From Amycolatopsis keratiniphila subsp. keratiniphila (GTDB lineage: Bacteria; Actinomycetota; Actinomycetes; Mycobacteriales; Pseudonocardiaceae): a stretch of DNA of 63,013 nt. The position numbers and the translations under genes were made by a program. Shown here piece after piece: positions 57,101 to 63,013 of this stretch. The first letter of the stretch is position 1; each line of letters opens with the position of its first letter. The stretch lies in assembly GCF_001620365.2 (NCBI RefSeq), contig NZ_LQMT02000041.1, positions 1-63,013 on the forward strand, read 5' to 3'. Below the pieces are notes generated by a model, which worked only from the letters and a program-made list of their open reading frames with translations, had not been told where the DNA came from and did no database searches.

Positions 57101-57385
57101 TATCAGCTCGCCGTGCTGCTCGGCGCCGTCGAGGGCGGTTCGAAACCCGGCGGCGCACGGCTGGTCTACGTCGCGAAGTCCAACAACAAGACCGGATCCA
57201 CCCAGCGCGAGCAGGCGCCGTTGGACGAGGACGGCGGCAAACAGTGGCTTGAGCTGGTGCGCTCGGCGGCGGGCTCGGCCGCGGGCCCGGAGTACGGCGT
57301 CACCGAGAACCCGGACTGTGATCGTTGCCCGGCAAGGGGGTGCTGTCCGCTGCGCCCCGAGGGCAGGCAGGTGACCGGTCCTTGA
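54176..57385 (+). CDS. adnA: AdnA: helicase-nuclease subunit of the AdnAB resection complex
   Basis: About 1069 residues. The N-terminal UvrD-like motor has Walker A GGPGTGKT (46-53) and motif II D273-D-A-Q276 in place of DExQ; AGDPDQSVFSFRG and LLTAHAAAGREWTVV follow. The C-terminal RecB-like nuclease has GRVDRVEMD and VID954IK956TG. Cys826, 1048, 1051 and 1057 have the spacing of the nuclease [4Fe-4S] cluster. AdnAB resects DNA double-strand ends in actinobacteria, replacing RecBCD. The start is GTG 54176 or 54170, both weakly preceded. adnB overlaps its stop. Confidence 0.93.
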   Translation: MNGRRTAAGTDARLVRTPVTGTPSFQWDSGARRLLAAPDGFRRVLGGPGTGKTALLASAASRRIAEGANPESVLILTTSRKAAEVLRADITHRLTTDPEEDPLPRTIREPLVRTVHSYAYALLRMEAQADDLPPPRLLAGAEQDVVVRDLLAGDLEEGALDWPEQLRPALSVPGFAEELRDLLLRAAERGLGPEDLVELGRRRGREEWIAAGRFWSQYEEVTLLQGAGGNALGVASAPALDAAELVTSALLALEDDPELREREQRRVRHLFVDDAQHLDPLQTQLVRLIGHAADEFVVAGDPDQSVFSFRGADPRLFADADEDGERTVLLTTAHRHAPVIRTAVTKLGSVLPGSSPQRKLVDAPDAEGGVVRVRLMPTPAAEASWIADQLRRAHLVDGVPWSEMAVLVRSPARTFLVLQRALRAAGVPIGSATEELPLAKQPAVRPLLAMLRLAADPELLDVDLAEMLLSSPLGGADPLALRRLRRGLRRLELAGGGQRSSDELLVEALRTNDVLTGLAEAEALPMRRIGGLLHAAHQAVVRGDGVEQVLWDLWQASGLEQRLLRLVDRGGSLGSQADRDLDAIVALFDAAGRYVDRLPKASVASFADYLSSQNIAGDTLAPAAMKSEGVSLLTAHAAAGREWTVVSIAGVQEGSWPDLRLRGSVLGVERLVDLMSGVDDEKVSATAPILAEERRLFYLAASRARKTLLVSAVAGEDEQPSRFIDDLEENGADDGGLDSRMKPAGRSLVLAELVGELREVVCDESSDPERRQRAARQLAKLAAAGVPGAHPGTWYGLLEPSTGEPVHGPGDLIRISPSTVEVLVKCPLRWLIERHGGSDPAQLAAVTGTLVHGLAQAVAGGSSDEQIRAALDEAWVRVDAGAPWFSRRERSRVEQMLRNFISWLESSRKELIEAGVEQDIEVELPVGDDDVRVLLRGRVDRVEMDKDGRPVVIDIKTGKVPISAADAEQHPQLAAYQLAVLLGAVEGGSKPGGARLVYVAKSNNKTGSTQREQAPLDEDGGKQWLELVRSAAGSAAGPEYGVTENPDCDRCPARGCCPLRPEGRQVTGP

Positions 57386-60300
57386 TCTCCGAACTCCAGC
57401 GCCGCCAGGTCGAACCGGGTGAGATCGCCCGCGCGCTCGGCCTGCACAGCCCGACCGACGAGCAGGCCGAGGTCATCGCCGCGCCCATCGAGCCGTCGCT
57501 GGTCGTCGCCGGCGCGGGTGCGGGCAAGACCGAGACGATGGCCGCGCGCGTCGTCTGGCTGGTGGCCAACAGTGTCGTCCCGCCGGAACGCGTGCTCGGC
57601 CTGACCTTCACCCGCAAGGCCGCCCGCCAGCTCGCCGATCGCGTCCGTACGCGGTTGCGCCGCCTGGTCGGCTCGGGTCTGCTCGACAAGATCGACCCGA
57701 CCGGTGATCTGCGCACGACGGTGACCGCGGGCGAACCGACGGTGCTCACCTATCACGCGTATGCCGGACGGCTGCTGTCCGAACACGGCCTGAGGCTGCC
57801 CGTCCAGCCCGGTGTCCGGCTGCTTTCGGAGACGTCTTCGTGGCAGTTCTCGCATCGTGTCGTGTCCACTTGGGACAACGACCTCGACACCGATCGCGTG
57901 CCCTCCACGGTGACCGCGCAGTTGCTGGCGCTGGCGGGGGAGCTCGGCGAGCATCTGGTCGAGACCGAAAGGCTGGCGCAGTACACGTCTTGGCTGTGCG
58001 AGGTCATCGAGAACGCGCCGCGGGCGAAGGGGCAGCGCGCGTCGCTGCCGCAGAAGCTGGCCGAAGTCATGACGGCGCAACGGTTCCGTCTCGCGCTCCT
58101 GCCGCTGGTCGAGGCGTACCACGCGCGGAAACGGGCGGAAGGCGCGCTCGACTTCGCCGACCAGATGTCGCTGGCCGCGCAGCTCGCCAGCAGTTACCCG
58201 GCGGTGGTCGCGGGGGAGCGTGAGCGCTACGGCGCCGTCCTGCTCGACGAATACCAGGACACCGGGCACGCCCAGCGGATCCTGCTGCGTTCGCTGTTCG
58301 GCGGCGTCGAGCATCCGCCGATGCCGGTGACCGCGGTGGGCGACCCGGCGCAGGCCATCTACGGCTGGCGTGGCGCGAGCGCGGCGAACCTGCCCCGCTT
58401 CACCACGGATTTCCCGCGTGACAACGGCGAACAGCTCGTCCCGGCCCTGGATTTCGGGCTCCTGACCAGCTTCCGCAACCCGCCCGAGGTGCTCGAACTC
58501 GCGAACGCGATCTCGGAACCGTTGCGAGAACGCGGTCTCGGTGTCGCGCGGCTGCGTGCGCTGGAAGGCGCGGGAACCGCCGACATCGCCGCCGCGCTGT
58601 TGCCGGATATCCGCGCCGAACGCGAATGGGTGGCCGACGCGGTGGCGAAACGCTGGTTCGAAACCGTGGAGGAGACCGGAAAGCCGCCGACCGCGGCGGT
58701 GCTGGTGCGCCGCCGTGCCGACATGGCGCCGATCGCCGCGGAGATGCGGGCGCGCGGGCTCCCGGTGGAGGTCGTCGGTCTCGGAGGGTTGCTCGACGAA
58801 CCCGAGGTCGCGGATCTGGTGAGCACGTTGCGGGTACTCGCCGACCCGCTCGCGGGCAGCGCGGCCGCCCGGCTGCTGACCGGGGCGCGCTGGCGGATCG
58901 CTGCGGCCGATCTCGCGGCGTTGTGGCGCCGGGCGGGCGAGCTCTCGTCGCCGGTTCCGCCGTCGGGGAAGTCCGATGTGGACGAACCGGTCCTGGTGAC
59001 CGAGCGGGTCGAGCAGGCGGGCCTCGCCGACGCCATCGACGATCCCGGGACGCCGGAACGCTATTCGCCCGAGGGATACCGGCGGATCCGGCGGATCGGC
59101 GCCGAGCTCTCGGCGTTGCGACGGCGGCTGGACCAGTCGCTGCCCGAGCTGGTCGCCGACGTGGAACGCACGATGCTGCTCGACGTCGAGTCCCTGGCTC
59201 GCCCCGGCCCCGCCGGGCGCGCGCACTTGGACGCCTTCGCCGACGTCGTCACGGATTTCGCCGAGACCTCGCCGACGGCCACCCTTCTGTCCTTTGTGGA
59301 CTACCTGAACACGGCCGCGCACGCGGAAGACGGGCTCACCCCCGGCGAGGTGGAGGTGGTCCCGGATCGGGTCCAGGTGCTGACGGTGCACTCGGCCAAG
59401 GGGCTGGAATGGCGTATCGTCGCGATCCCGCATCTGGTCAAGGAGGTCTTCCCGGGGCGGCGGCGTTCTTCGTCGTGGCTGCGGACGTCGACCTCGTTGC
59501 CCGCCGCGCTGCGCGGGGACTCGGAGGACCTGCCGGAGCTGCGGATCCCCGAAGGCGCGGACCGCAAGGAAGTCCAGGAAGCGCTGGAACTGCACGAAGA
59601 AGGCTTCGTCGCGCGTGAGGCGGACGAGGAGCGGCGGCTTTGCTACGTCGCGCTGACCCGTTCCGAGCACACGATGCTGATCTCCGGCCATTGGTGGAAC
59701 GAGAGCAGCGCGCGGCCGAAGGGCCCGTCGGAGTTCCTGTTGGAAATCGGCGAGGTGATGCGGGCGAACTCGGTCGGCCGGATCGAGCACTGGGCCGACG
59801 AGCCCGAGACCGACGGGGAGAATCCGCTGGTCGCCGACTCGCGCCGGTCGCGGTGGCCGGTCGATCCGCTGTGGCCGCGGCGCGAGGGCGTCACGAACGG
59901 CGTCGACATGGTGCTCGGGGCGATGGAGGACGCCGAACATGCCGAGCAGGAGGAAGAGGACGATCCGGACGGCTGGATCTCCGACACCAAGGTGCTCTTG
60001 GAGGAGCGGGCACGGGCTCGGGACCGGGTGCAGCAGGTCGTCCTGCCGCCGCATCTTTCGGTGAGTCAGCTGGTCGAGCTGTCGGCCGATCCCGCCGAGC
60101 TGGCCAAACGGCTGCGACGGCCGCTTCCCGTGCGCCCCAACACCTACGCGCGGCGGGGGACGGCGTTCCACGGTTGGCTGGAGCAGCGGTTCGGCGGCGA
60201 GCAGCTGCTGGAGATCCACGACCTGCCGGGGGCGGCGGACGTCGACGAGGCGCCCGACACCGAGCTTGAGGCGTTGCAGGCGGCGTTCGAGAAGAGCGAG

Positions 60301-60639
60301 TGGGCGCATCGGGTGCCGCACGCGGTCGAGGTGCCGTTCTCGGCGGACGTCGTCGGCGTGACGGTGCGCGGGCGCATGGACGCCGTGTTCGCCGACGCGG
60401 ACGGCGGCTGGACCGTCGTCGACTGGAAGACCGGTGCCGTCCCGGAAGCCGACCGGCTCGAATCGCTGGCCGTGCAGCTGGCGGCGTACCGGCTGGCGTG
60501 GGCGGCCTTGAAGAACATCCCCGTGGAGAAGGTGCGGGCGGCGTTCCACTACGTGAAACACGACAAGACCGTTCGCCCGGCGGATCTGCTGGACGCCGAA
60601 GGACTGCGACAGCTCCTGCGAAGCGTCCCGACTGTCTAG
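57382..60639 (+). CDS. adnB: AdnB: helicase-nuclease subunit of the AdnAB resection complex
   Basis: 1085 residues from TTG 57382, which overlaps the adnA stop (TTGA). UvrD-like motor: Walker A G44AGAGKT50, motif Ia LTFTRKAARQL, canonical motif II D289-E-Y-Q292, motif III GDPAQAIYGWRGA, motif V VLTVHSAKGLEWR and motif VI YVALTRSEH. The C-terminal nuclease has TAFHGWLEQRF, GRMDAVFADADG and VVD1014WK1016TG; no Fe-S Cys set is seen, as expected for AdnB. The intact motor fits its role as the dominant translocase in the heterodimer. Confidence 0.94.
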   Translation: MISELQRRQVEPGEIARALGLHSPTDEQAEVIAAPIEPSLVVAGAGAGKTETMAARVVWLVANSVVPPERVLGLTFTRKAARQLADRVRTRLRRLVGSGLLDKIDPTGDLRTTVTAGEPTVLTYHAYAGRLLSEHGLRLPVQPGVRLLSETSSWQFSHRVVSTWDNDLDTDRVPSTVTAQLLALAGELGEHLVETERLAQYTSWLCEVIENAPRAKGQRASLPQKLAEVMTAQRFRLALLPLVEAYHARKRAEGALDFADQMSLAAQLASSYPAVVAGERERYGAVLLDEYQDTGHAQRILLRSLFGGVEHPPMPVTAVGDPAQAIYGWRGASAANLPRFTTDFPRDNGEQLVPALDFGLLTSFRNPPEVLELANAISEPLRERGLGVARLRALEGAGTADIAAALLPDIRAEREWVADAVAKRWFETVEETGKPPTAAVLVRRRADMAPIAAEMRARGLPVEVVGLGGLLDEPEVADLVSTLRVLADPLAGSAAARLLTGARWRIAAADLAALWRRAGELSSPVPPSGKSDVDEPVLVTERVEQAGLADAIDDPGTPERYSPEGYRRIRRIGAELSALRRRLDQSLPELVADVERTMLLDVESLARPGPAGRAHLDAFADVVTDFAETSPTATLLSFVDYLNTAAHAEDGLTPGEVEVVPDRVQVLTVHSAKGLEWRIVAIPHLVKEVFPGRRRSSSWLRTSTSLPAALRGDSEDLPELRIPEGADRKEVQEALELHEEGFVAREADEERRLCYVALTRSEHTMLISGHWWNESSARPKGPSEFLLEIGEVMRANSVGRIEHWADEPETDGENPLVADSRRSRWPVDPLWPRREGVTNGVDMVLGAMEDAEHAEQEEEDDPDGWISDTKVLLEERARARDRVQQVVLPPHLSVSQLVELSADPAELAKRLRRPLPVRPNTYARRGTAFHGWLEQRFGGEQLLEIHDLPGAADVDEAPDTELEALQAAFEKSEWAHRVPHAVEVPFSADVVGVTVRGRMDAVFADADGGWTVVDWKTGAVPEADRLESLAVQLAAYRLAWAALKNIPVEKVRAAFHYVKHDKTVRPADLLDAEGLRQLLRSVPTV

Positions 60640-61022
60640 GCGCGGTCGCGGACCTTCAGAGCCCAGGCCACCAGCGGGATCTGAAGCGGGACGCGGACCC
60701 AGAAGGCCGCTCGCCAGTGCTTCGGGGCCTTCCGGCGGTCGGCGTCGACGGCCATCTTCACGTTCCCCGGCAGGACCACGACGAAGAGCAACGCGGCCGC
60801 GAGCCCGCCGAGCCGCCTGGTCTTCGGGTTCGCGACCGCGGCGGCCACACCCAGCTCGGCGACCCCGGAGCCATAGGTCCACGCACGAGGGGAGCCGGGA
60901 AGCTGCTTCGGGATGATGGCGTCGAACGGTTTCGGCTGGACGAAGTGCAGGACACCGGCCGCGCCGAGCAGACCGGCGAGGAAATGGGCGGGCCGCTGAG
61001 ACGGCCGGGAATCCGGAGACAT
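60636..61022 (-). CDS. DoxX-like membrane protein
   Basis: A 128-residue protein with four hydrophobic segments (FLAGLLGAAGVLHFVQP; SGVAELGVAAAVANP; GGLAAALLFVVVLPGNVKMA; PLQIPLVAWALKV). The GVLHF and PKPFDAIIPKQLP segments fit DoxX-like proteins. They are small membrane proteins linked to redox or quinone functions, with no firm activity. Its stop overlaps the convergent adnB stop by 4 bases. In mycobacteria adnB is followed directly by the potassium-channel gene, so this gene looks like an insertion. Confidence 0.82.
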   Translation of the reverse strand: MSPDSRPSQRPAHFLAGLLGAAGVLHFVQPKPFDAIIPKQLPGSPRAWTYGSGVAELGVAAAVANPKTRRLGGLAAALLFVVVLPGNVKMAVDADRRKAPKHWRAAFWVRVPLQIPLVAWALKVRDRA

Positions 61023-61110
61023 GCCCTGAGCTTCGCATACCGAGCTGAACGGAACGTTCTTCGGCTATCCTCCCGACCGTGAGTGACGCGGACCAGGCCG
61101 GAGCCTGTGC

Positions 61111-62187
61111 ATGAGGGTTCTCAAGCGTTTCCCGGTCAGGCTGAGCGACCGCCCGGACCACGAGCTCGTCGGTGTGATCCGGATGCCGGAACTGACGGTC
61201 AGCCCGTTGCGTTCGATCCTCAAACGGATCATCGGCGCGGTGCTCGCGCTGCTCGCGACCGTGCTGATCGTCTACCTCGACCGGGACGGCTACCGCGACG
61301 CCAACGGCGATGGGCTCACCTTCCTCGACAGCCTCTATTACGCGACGGTGTCGCTGTCGACCACGGGTTACGGTGACATCGCGCCCGCGACGCCGTCCGC
61401 GCGGCTGGTGAACGTCCTGGTGATCACCCCGCTGCGGGTGCTCTTCCTCATCGTCCTGGTCGGTACCACACTCGAAGTGCTCACCGAGCGCTCGCGACAG
61501 GCTTTCAAGATCCAAAAGTGGAGGACGAAGGTGCGGGACCACACGGTCGTCGTCGGATTCGGCACGAAGGGCCGATCGGCGGTCAACGCGCTGCTCGGGG
61601 ACGAGAACGTCGAACCCGACCACATCGTCGTCGTCGACACCGACCAGCAGGCGCTCGAAGCGGCCACGTCACTCGGGCTGGTGACCGTGCACGGCTCGGC
61701 CACCCGCGCCGACGTGCTGCGCGTCGCCGGCGTGCAGCGGGCCAAGGCCGTCGTCGTCGCCCCGAACCGGGACGACACCGCGGTGCTGGTCACGCTGACC
61801 GCCCGTGAGCTGGCGCCGAAGTCGCATATCGTGGCGTCGGTGCGGGAGGCGGAGAACGTCCACCTGCTGAAGCAGTCGGGCGCGAACCAGGTCGTGGTGT
61901 CGAGCGAGACCGCCGGACGCCTGCTGGGCATGGCGACGTCGACGCCGCTGGTGGTCGACATGGTCGAGGACCTGCTCACCCCCGAGTCCGGCCTCGCGAT
62001 CGCCGAACGTCCGGTGGAACCGTCCGAAGAGGGCGGGTCGCCGCGGCATCTGCCGGACATCGTGCTGGGTGTCGTCCGCGACGGCGTGCTGTACCGGGTG
62101 GACGCGCCGCAGGCGGACGCGATCGAGCCGGGGGACAAGCTGCTGTACATCCGGAAGGTGACGTCCGCGGAGACGATCGAGCGGTAG
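61111..62187 (+). CDS. Two-TM potassium channel with RCK (TrkA-N) domain (Rv3200c-like)
   Basis: A 358-residue K+ channel. TM1 is at about 38-55, the pore helix and filter T84-T-G-Y-G-D89 come next, TM2 is at about 99-118, and an RCK_N/TrkA-N Rossmann domain starts at about 148 (VVVGFGTKGRSAVNALLG). RCK_C-like sequence completes the C-terminus (VVRDGVLYRVDAPQADAIEP). One subunit would form a tetramer gated by an intracellular ligand. It follows the adnAB locus as in M. tuberculosis (recalled). Confidence 0.93.
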   Translation: MRVLKRFPVRLSDRPDHELVGVIRMPELTVSPLRSILKRIIGAVLALLATVLIVYLDRDGYRDANGDGLTFLDSLYYATVSLSTTGYGDIAPATPSARLVNVLVITPLRVLFLIVLVGTTLEVLTERSRQAFKIQKWRTKVRDHTVVVGFGTKGRSAVNALLGDENVEPDHIVVVDTDQQALEAATSLGLVTVHGSATRADVLRVAGVQRAKAVVVAPNRDDTAVLVTLTARELAPKSHIVASVREAENVHLLKQSGANQVVVSSETAGRLLGMATSTPLVVDMVEDLLTPESGLAIAERPVEPSEEGGSPRHLPDIVLGVVRDGVLYRVDAPQADAIEPGDKLLYIRKVTSAETIER

Positions 62188-62205
62188 CAGGGGAGCTTTG
62201 CTACC
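62183..62205. repeat. Short GGTAGCAG hairpin overlapping a stop codon
   Basis: GGTAGCAG...CTTTGCTACC, 23 bases, closely similar to 15012-15034. It overlaps the channel gene's TAG (62185-62187). Confidence 0.7.
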
Positions 62206-62247
62206 ACCTCTCCGGGCTCCTGTGCTTTGCCGCGAGGTTCTGGGAGC

Positions 62248-62721
62248 ATGGCGTTCGTGCGCAAGCGATCGGACCCCGCCAGAGGGCTCACCCCGGGGTG
62301 GAACTCCCTGGCCGTGGCGGCCGCGGTCGGCCTGCTGGTGGTCTTCCTGGCGTGGTTCGCCGGGCCGGGGCTGTTCGGCATCTCGAACGAAACCAAGGGG
62401 ACGACCGTGCGGGCGGAGGTCGTCGAGCCCGCGCCCTGTACCGGCGGCGGCGCCACCGAGAAGGTCAAGTTCGAGTTCGGCGGCAAGCCGACGGAGGGCT
62501 CGCTCGACGGCTGCGGCCACGGCAAGGGCGAACGTCTCGAGGTCGTCGTCCCGGACGGGGCATCGGGGGACGCCATCGCGGTGCACGCGGCCGATGCGAC
62601 GGCCGGAGCGAGCGACGCGCGGCGGCCGCTCGGGCTGGCGCTGCTGGTGTTCAGCTGCTTCGCGGGCGGGATGTACGTGTTCCTGGTGTTGCGGGGGCCT
62701 CGGGTTCCGGTGACGGCCTGA
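62248..62721 (+). CDS. Hypothetical membrane protein with two terminal helices
   Basis: A 157-residue protein: helix 1 at about 18-40 (SLAVAAAVGLLVVFLAWFAG), a soluble extracytoplasmic middle with a Cys pair (PAPCTGGG, DGCGHGKG) and helix 2 near the end (LGLALLVFSCFAGGMYVFLV). The topology N-in, loop-out, C-in is typical of small actinobacterial envelope proteins. ATG 62248 has GGGAG only 1 base before it; GTG 62257 may be the true start. No family is recognised. Confidence 0.65.
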   Translation: MAFVRKRSDPARGLTPGWNSLAVAAAVGLLVVFLAWFAGPGLFGISNETKGTTVRAEVVEPAPCTGGGATEKVKFEFGGKPTEGSLDGCGHGKGERLEVVVPDGASGDAIAVHAADATAGASDARRPLGLALLVFSCFAGGMYVFLVLRGPRVPVTA

Positions 62722-62790
62722 GCCCTCTCAAGGGCATCGGCCGCTGGCTACTCGCCGTGGTCGAGGGCACTTGAGCGTTACCGCGGGTGA

Positions 62791-62839
62791 GGGCTGTGTG
62801 GAAATAGGGACGTTCAATGTCCCTATTTCCACACAGCCC
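62791..62839. repeat. 49-bp palindrome GGGCTGTGTGG
   Basis: 21-base perfect arms (62791-62811 and 62819-62839), 7-base loop GTTCAAT, starting GGGCTGTGTGGAAATAGGGA. It is about 70 bases after the last gene of the window. Confidence 0.9.
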
Positions 62840-62864
62840 ACCATGACCGGACCGGTCACGACGG

Positions 62865-62911
62865 GACTGTGTGGATTTCTGGTCATCCAACGTCCCAAAA
62901 GCCACACAGTC
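62865..62911. repeat. GACTGTGTGG inverted repeat
   Basis: 10-base perfect terminal arms GACTGTGTGG / CCACACAGTC around a 27-base mispaired centre. The ends are shared with the 49-base palindrome 25 bases before, so this is a diverged sister copy. The rest of the 62722-63013 stretch shows no gene. Confidence 0.75.
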
Positions 62912-62998
62912 GGCGTCTCGGCGCGACCAGCCGCACCGGGCAAGCCGGAATCGCCCACGGCACCGCATCCATCGGCGAGCGGCACCCCGCCACCCGAA

Positions 62999-63013
62999 GC
63001 GCGTGAAGGCCCC
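62999..63013. repeat. Truncated arm of the GCGCGTGAAGG palindrome family
   Basis: GCGCGTGAAGGCCCC matches the first 15 bases of the elements at 31744 and 52664; the window ends inside it. Confidence 0.7.

Noticed and set aside
57166..61623. Minus-strand open frame of about 1485 codons opposite adnB.
   Set aside because: It is a shadow of the high-GC adnB frame: Arg/Gly/Asp-rich, no domain, and the plus strand has clear helicase and nuclease motifs.
1..63013. tRNA, rRNA or prophage genes.
   Set aside because: No cloverleaf with CCA-type end, ribosomal sequence, integrase or phage structural gene was recognised on either strand by reading; a tRNAscan-SE and Infernal run would settle it.

Overview
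The window is very GC-rich actinobacterial DNA. Strong G/C third-position bias, GTG and TTG starts, many 4-base stop/start overlaps (ATGA, GTGA), apparent leaderless genes and the gene content all point to Pseudonocardiaceae, most likely Amycolatopsis; this placement is inference. No rRNA, tRNA, CRISPR array, integrase, transposase or prophage gene was seen.

Layout: 0.1-15 kb holds mixed chromosomal genes: a secreted NLP protein, PspC, a lipoprotein, TetR with an MFS exporter, a metallophosphoesterase/ParB-fold pair, CorA, a MaoC-fold hydratase, DUF2332, Nudix, PHP phosphoesterase, MarC and an Fe-S RecB-type nuclease. From 15 to 62 kb runs a backbone that follows, from memory, the Mycobacterium tuberculosis Rv3200c-Rv3212 neighbourhood: beta-propeller membrane protein, DEAD-box helicase, ferritin-like protein, DUF3107, TetR, DUF3152 protease-like protein, MoeZ, TIGR02569, alkyltransferase-like protein, AdnA, AdnB and a potassium channel. 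Two blocks interrupt it. Block 1 (19.5-27.4 kb) has an acyltransferase-like membrane protein, a TetR/DUF4873 unit divergent from an AurF-like diiron oxygenase plus hydrolase, an AhpD-like protein and two amidohydrolases. Block 2 (33.95-53.78 kb) has a PadR/ABC/FtsX exporter, the complete assimilatory nitrate operon (nitrate reductase, electron-transfer flavoprotein, transporter, nitrite reductase large and small subunits, NnaR regulator), a Kelch protein, a WYL regulator with a second HemD-like protein, an orphan histidine kinase and a siderophore-interacting protein under an iron box.

How the genes work together: the nitrate operon imports nitrate and reduces it to ammonium. A GlnR-type site precedes it and its last gene encodes the HemD/winged-helix coactivator NnaR. 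AdnAB is the actinobacterial end-resecting motor-nuclease, and the alkyltransferase-like DNA-damage sensor sits divergently beside it. MoeZ supplies sulfur to cofactor pathways, including the molybdopterin that the nitrate reductase needs.

The most unusual feature is intergenic. Nearly every gap between convergent genes carries one or more near-perfect palindromes of about 53-55 bp (24-base arms, 5-7-base loop). They fall into several sequence families that share one geometry and a nested GAAxG-N3-CxTTC-like core, and some copies are tens of kilobases apart. They look like bidirectional terminators or a non-autonomous repeat superfamily.
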